Of a stretch of DNA of 64,000 nucleotides, positions 60,249 through 64,000 are shown piece after piece. Source of the stretch: Bacteroidota bacterium (GTDB lineage: Bacteria; Bacteroidota; Bacteroidia; Bacteroidales; F082); assembly GCA_016845175.1 (NCBI GenBank), contig JAERTD010000091.1:23325-87324 (forward strand). Reading direction: 5' to 3'. A program made the translations under genes and the position numbers. How positions within the stretch are numbered: the first letter of the stretch is position 1; every line of letters begins with the position of its first letter. The notes beneath the pieces were generated by a model, which was given only the letters and a program-made list of their open reading frames with translations, was not told the DNA's origin and did not search any database.

Positions 60249-61472
60249 ATGAAAAAATACTTCAAAATAGCATGGCGAAGTCTCTGGAGAAATTCCCGAC
60301 GGACTATCATAACAGCTGCTTCAGTATTCTTTGGTGTGTTTTTCTCCATATTTATGACCTCGGTTCAACAGGGTTCCTTTGAAAATATGATTGAAAACAT
60401 GGCACGTTTTTATTCAGGCTATTTACAAATACAGGAAGCCGAGTTCAAACAAACACGATCAGTTAATTACAGCTTCAAGCCAGGAACCCAGCTTACTGAA
60501 GTCCTTGACAATCTGCCTTTAGTATCTGAATCCACACAAAGGATTGAAACTTTTGCTTTGGCCTCCGTTGGAGACCAAAGTTTACCTACCCTTGTTTTTG
60601 GTATTGATCCTGAAATGGAAGAGGCAATCTCAGGCACATCCAAATGGTTGGTGAACGGAGATTTCTTAACCAGGGGATCCAAAGATATTCTGGTCGGTAA
60701 AATACTGGCCGACAACCTTAACCTCAGCATTGGCGATTCATTGGTTTTGATTGGCCAGGGTTACCATGGGGTCAGCGCCGCTGGCATCTTTAGGGTGGCT
60801 GATCTGCTGGACTTTCCGTTGAACGACTTGAGCAAACAGGTTATTTATATGGACATCAGCAACTGCCAGGAATTGATGTCCATGTCTGACCAGGTCACTT
60901 CCATAGTCATGATGCTGGATGATATGGACAATATTGAAATAGTCCGGCAGCAATTGGAGAACCAGCTAAGCTCTGAATTAAAGCTTTATTCATGGGATGA
61001 ATTGCAACCCGAACTGGAAAACCTCATCGAAGGTAAAGTGTCCGGCGGTAAAATGATCAAAAGCCTCTTGTTTATGATTATTGGTTTTGGTGTCTGGGCT
61101 ACTGTTATCATGCTCATGCATGAGCGCAAAAGGGAAATCGGAGTTATGATTGCCATTGGTTTCCAGAAAAGTAAAATTATTTTTATGATGCTTATTGAGT
61201 CACTATTCATTGGAATTCTAGGCGTTTTGGGCGGCCTGGCCATTTCCATACCCTTTGTTTGGCATTTCTTCATCAATCCAATACTAGTGACAGGTAAAAT
61301 GGCAGAAACTTACAATTCCATGGGTTTTGAACCTAAGATTGCTTTTGCCATGAGCCCTGAGATATTCTATAATCCTGCGATCACAGTATTGATCATTTTC
61401 TCTTTGGTATCCCTATACCCTATTTTTTATGTGGCACGGTTAAAAGTTGTGGAAGCCATAAGAGGACGTTAA
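60249..61472 (+). CDS. FtsX/MacB-type ABC permease 1
   Basis: A 407-residue permease with the MacB/LolE topology: an N-terminal helix (RRTIITAASVFFGVFFSIFM), a periplasmic MacB-PCD-like domain (about 45-270) and three C-terminal helices (SLLFMIIGFGVWATVIMLMH, IIFMMLIESLFIGILGVLGG, PAITVLIIFSLVSLYPIFYV). HERKREIGVMIAIGFQKSKI is the coupling-helix signature for the ATPase. It is paralogous to the next gene (both begin with WRxLWR.xWRxxxITxxSxFFGV-like sequence), so the two may form a heterodimer. Confidence 0.9.
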   Translation: MKKYFKIAWRSLWRNSRRTIITAASVFFGVFFSIFMTSVQQGSFENMIENMARFYSGYLQIQEAEFKQTRSVNYSFKPGTQLTEVLDNLPLVSESTQRIETFALASVGDQSLPTLVFGIDPEMEEAISGTSKWLVNGDFLTRGSKDILVGKILADNLNLSIGDSLVLIGQGYHGVSAAGIFRVADLLDFPLNDLSKQVIYMDISNCQELMSMSDQVTSIVMMLDDMDNIEIVRQQLENQLSSELKLYSWDELQPELENLIEGKVSGGKMIKSLLFMIIGFGVWATVIMLMHERKREIGVMIAIGFQKSKIIFMMLIESLFIGILGVLGGLAISIPFVWHFFINPILVTGKMAETYNSMGFEPKIAFAMSPEIFYNPAITVLIIFSLVSLYPIFYVARLKVVEAIRGR

Positions 61473-61500
61473 TCGAAATATAAGACTAAAGTATATTACA

Positions 61501-62718
61501 ATGAAAAACCTAATCATCGCCTGGAGAAATTTGTGGAGAAAACCCTGGAGAACTGTGATTACCAGCGGCTCTATTTTCTTTGGCGTGTTGTTGTCGGCCT
61601 TCATGACTTCCATGCAATATGGATCCTATGAAGCCATGATCGACAATGTGGTGAAATTCTATTCCGGCTATATGCAAATCTTTACGGAAGAATACCATGA
61701 AAACAAGACCATCAATAACACCTTCGTTTTAAGTGATTCCTTGGTTCAGATCATTGAGAATGAGCCTAAAATCACACACTATTCACCCCGACTGGAATAT
61801 TTTTCACTGGCCTCTTCCAAAGAAATAACCAAAGCTACTTTGGTGGTTGGTATAGATCCCGAGGCTGAAAATGCGGTTACAGGTGTAAAAAAATGGATTG
61901 AAAAAGGATCTTTCTTAAACTCCGGTGATGAGGGTGTGCTGGTCGCCATCGACCTAGCCAATTTTTTACAATTGGACGTAGGAGACAGCATAGTACTTTA
62001 TGGTCAGGGTTTTCACGGAGTTATGGCGGCAGGAGTTTTTCCAGTGAAAGGCATTTTGGAGTTTCCATCACCAGAACTCAACAAACAGTTTGTATATATG
62101 GATCTGGGCACTTGTCAAAACTTCTTTTCAGCAGAAAACAGACTCACATCCCTGGTATTGATGGTTAAGGATCATTACCAGCTTCCCACCGCACTAAGTC
62201 ACTTGAAAAAAGAAATACATTCTCCTTTCATGATTATGTCCTGGGCAGAACTACAACCAGAACTGGTATCCATGATAGATGCCGATAGAGCTGGCGGCTT
62301 ATTTATGAAATCCATTTTATACATGATCATCACCTTTGGCATTTTCGGGACCATATTAATGATGATTACCGAACGTCAAAGAGAACTGGGTGTGATGATA
62401 GCCATTGGCATGCAAAGACTCAGGTTGAGCAGCATACTGTTTTTCGAGACCCTATTCATTGGCCTGATTGGAGCCTTTGCAGGTATTGCAGCCAGTATAC
62501 CCATGGCCTATTGGTTTTTTAAAAACCCCATACCCCTGACCGGAGACGCAGCGAAAACCATGATTGAGATGGGTATTGAACCCTATATGTACTTTTCCAT
62601 GCAACCGGATATTTTTTATGTACAGGCCTTAATTGTATTCATCATAACCATGGTCATGGCCAGCTACCCTGTGTACAAATCATTTACTTTACCAGTTACC
62701 AGAGCTTTGAGAGCATAG
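61501..62718 (+). CDS. FtsX/MacB-type ABC permease 2
   Basis: A 405-residue permease closely similar to permease 1 in layout: AWRNLWRKPWRTVITSGSIF at the start, matching segments YGQGFHGVMAAGVF and MSWAELQPELVSM in the periplasmic domain, and TERQRELGVMIAIGMQRLRL before the last two helices. It lies 28 bp after permease 1. Together with the LolA-like protein it suggests a LolCDE-like or MacB-like lipid/lipoprotein exporter. Confidence 0.9.
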   Translation: MKNLIIAWRNLWRKPWRTVITSGSIFFGVLLSAFMTSMQYGSYEAMIDNVVKFYSGYMQIFTEEYHENKTINNTFVLSDSLVQIIENEPKITHYSPRLEYFSLASSKEITKATLVVGIDPEAENAVTGVKKWIEKGSFLNSGDEGVLVAIDLANFLQLDVGDSIVLYGQGFHGVMAAGVFPVKGILEFPSPELNKQFVYMDLGTCQNFFSAENRLTSLVLMVKDHYQLPTALSHLKKEIHSPFMIMSWAELQPELVSMIDADRAGGLFMKSILYMIITFGIFGTILMMITERQRELGVMIAIGMQRLRLSSILFFETLFIGLIGAFAGIAASIPMAYWFFKNPIPLTGDAAKTMIEMGIEPYMYFSMQPDIFYVQALIVFIITMVMASYPVYKSFTLPVTRALRA

Positions 62719-62789
62719 ATGACTAAAACCAATAATGCATAGCAGCAAACAGTTTAACAATTACATGCAACACGCAAAAATTTAATAAT

Positions 62790-64000
62790 ATGTTAGTTTC
62801 AATTTCATGGCGGAACATTTGGAGAAATAAGGTCAGAAGCCTTGTAATCATTGTTTCCATAGCCTTAGGCATATTTGCCGGAGTCTTTTCAGCAGCCTTT
62901 TTTAAAGGTATGGCAGATCAAAGAATACAAAAGGTAATTAATACAGAACTCTCCTATATCCAAATCCATAAATACGGATTTAAACAAACCTCCGATTTCA
63001 ACGACTTCATGCCGGATGCCAAGGCTTTGGTCAATGACATCAAAGAGTTGGATCAGGTAAGTGGTGTCAGTAAAAGGATGATCATACAGTCCATGGTGGC
63101 TTCTGCTGAAACAGCTTCAGGGGTTATTATTGCTGGCATCAACCCAGAAGATGAATCCATGGTTACCAACATACACTCAAAGATTATTGATGGTGCTTAT
63201 TTTGAAGGTATCAGACGAAACCCGGTGGTCATAGGCAAGAAGCTGGCTGAAAAGCTCAATGTAAAAGTCAGATCCAAGATCGTAATCACCTTACAGGATA
63301 TGGATAACAACATTACATCCGGAGCTTTCAGGGTGGCAGGAATCTATTCCACTGAAAACAGCATGTTTGATGAATCCCATGTATTTGTAAGATTTGATGA
63401 TATGCAAAAACTGACTTTGTTCCCTGAATCAGCTGCCCATGAAATTGCCATAAACCTGACAAGTACTGAGGATTTACCCATAGCAATGGAAGCTGTAAAA
63501 GGAATTGCCAATGAAGAGGAAGTATTGAGTTGGCAGGAATTGAGTCCTGAAATGAACTACCTCACCGAAGCCATGGACATGTATATGTACATTTTCATCA
63601 TCATTATCCTGCTGGCTTTATTGTTTGGCATCATCAATACCATGTTGATGGTAGTTATGGAACGCACCAAGGAAATTGGTATGCTGATGGCCATTGGTAT
63701 GAATAAGATACGGGTGTTTTCAATGATTGTCTTCGAATCCATACTATTGTCATTAACCGGTGGTATTATAGGAATCATTCTGGGCTCCGCGGTTTCCAAA
63801 ATAGGAGAAAAGCACCCCATAGACCTAAGCATGTGGGCAGAAGGCTATGAACAATTGGGCTATGATGCCTTTGTGTATACCAGCCTCGATTTCCCTATGG
63901 TGATTAATATTACCATTATGGTGATTATCACAGGTGTCATTGCAGCCATATATCCTGCCTATAAGGCACTTAAGAACGATCCTGCAGATGCCTTGAGAAT
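62790..64000 (+). CDS. FtsX/MacB-type ABC permease 3 (3' end beyond the window)
   Basis: The frame from ATG 62790 stays open to the window edge (403 codons seen). It is a more divergent permease: ISWRNIWRNKVRSLVIIVSI at the start, a periplasmic domain to about residue 255, MYIFIIIILLALLFGIINTM and VMERTKEIGMLMAIGMNKIR, then two C-terminal helices, so only a few residues are missing. It lacks the periplasmic signatures shared by permeases 1 and 2. A LolD/MacB-type ATPase gene is expected just downstream but cannot be seen. Confidence 0.88.
   Translation, partial: MLVSISWRNIWRNKVRSLVIIVSIALGIFAGVFSAAFFKGMADQRIQKVINTELSYIQIHKYGFKQTSDFNDFMPDAKALVNDIKELDQVSGVSKRMIIQSMVASAETASGVIIAGINPEDESMVTNIHSKIIDGAYFEGIRRNPVVIGKKLAEKLNVKVRSKIVITLQDMDNNITSGAFRVAGIYSTENSMFDESHVFVRFDDMQKLTLFPESAAHEIAINLTSTEDLPIAMEAVKGIANEEEVLSWQELSPEMNYLTEAMDMYMYIFIIIILLALLFGIINTMLMVVMERTKEIGMLMAIGMNKIRVFSMIVFESILLSLTGGIIGIILGSAVSKIGEKHPIDLSMWAEGYEQLGYDAFVYTSLDFPMVINITIMVIITGVIAAIYPAYKALKNDPADALR

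Overview
This window looks like chromosome from a Bacteroidota bacterium, probably a Bacteroidales/Marinilabiliales-like anaerobe or facultative anaerobe (inference). Three secreted proteins end in type IX secretion (T9SS type A) sorting domains. Many genes are preceded by the Bacteroidota -7 box TAnnTTTG, sometimes with TTG/TTTG 18-20 bp upstream, and have no Shine-Dalgarno sequence. Typical Bacteroidota families are present: BatA-domain protein, PBP1-LysM protein, BlaI/BlaR with TonB domains, and Lys-rich ParC. I found no tRNA, rRNA, CRISPR array, insertion sequence or prophage.

Layout. 1-6850: N-terminal part of a tricorn-like protease, a secreted EEP phosphodiesterase, a small lipoprotein, a RecB/AddA-type helicase-nuclease and a T9SS cargo protein. 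6850-13812: tamB and tsaD, head to head with no spacer, then dgt. 13969-20156: vWA lipoprotein, unknown lipoprotein, membrane protein plus winged-helix pair, beta-barrel protein, DksA/TraR zinc-finger protein, methyltransferase. 20188-22227: a three-gene minus-strand set consisting of an HMA-domain protein with a T9SS tail, a Cys-Cys lipoprotein and a barrel whose predicted mature N-terminus begins with Cys-Cys, possibly for metal handling.

22426-27358 is the most striking locus. A divergent Crp/Fnr-type regulator faces hpdB-hpdC-hpdA, a complete set for a 4-hydroxyphenylacetate decarboxylase-type glycyl radical enzyme: catalytic subunit, Fe-S small subunit and radical-SAM activase. It predicts p-cresol formation from tyrosine-derived 4-hydroxyphenylacetate, or decarboxylation of a close analogue, under anoxia.

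27355-37080: parC, a BatA-domain protein, a GC-rich structured intergenic element, gdhA, and a BlaI/BlaR pair flanked by three copies of AACTAAnnnnTTAGTT. A G-rich tract and four 124-bp units carrying two palindromes each follow. 37081-48531: flavodoxin-ferredoxin membrane protein, MORN-type lipoprotein, LysM-PBP1 protein, AlkD-like protein, DUF1456 protein, guaA, M23 peptidase, lipid kinase and a SUI1/eIF1-like factor.

48581-57724: C1 peptidase, TPMT-type methyltransferase, unknown soluble protein plus MscS channel, SDR plus VOC pair, T9SS Asp-box protein, idi, small membrane protein. 57848-64000: DUF2807 protein, then a TetR-controlled cluster with a LolA-like protein and three FtsX/MacB-type permeases, the last cut by the window edge. 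The cluster suggests ABC-driven lipid or lipoprotein traffic in the envelope; no ATPase is visible inside the window.
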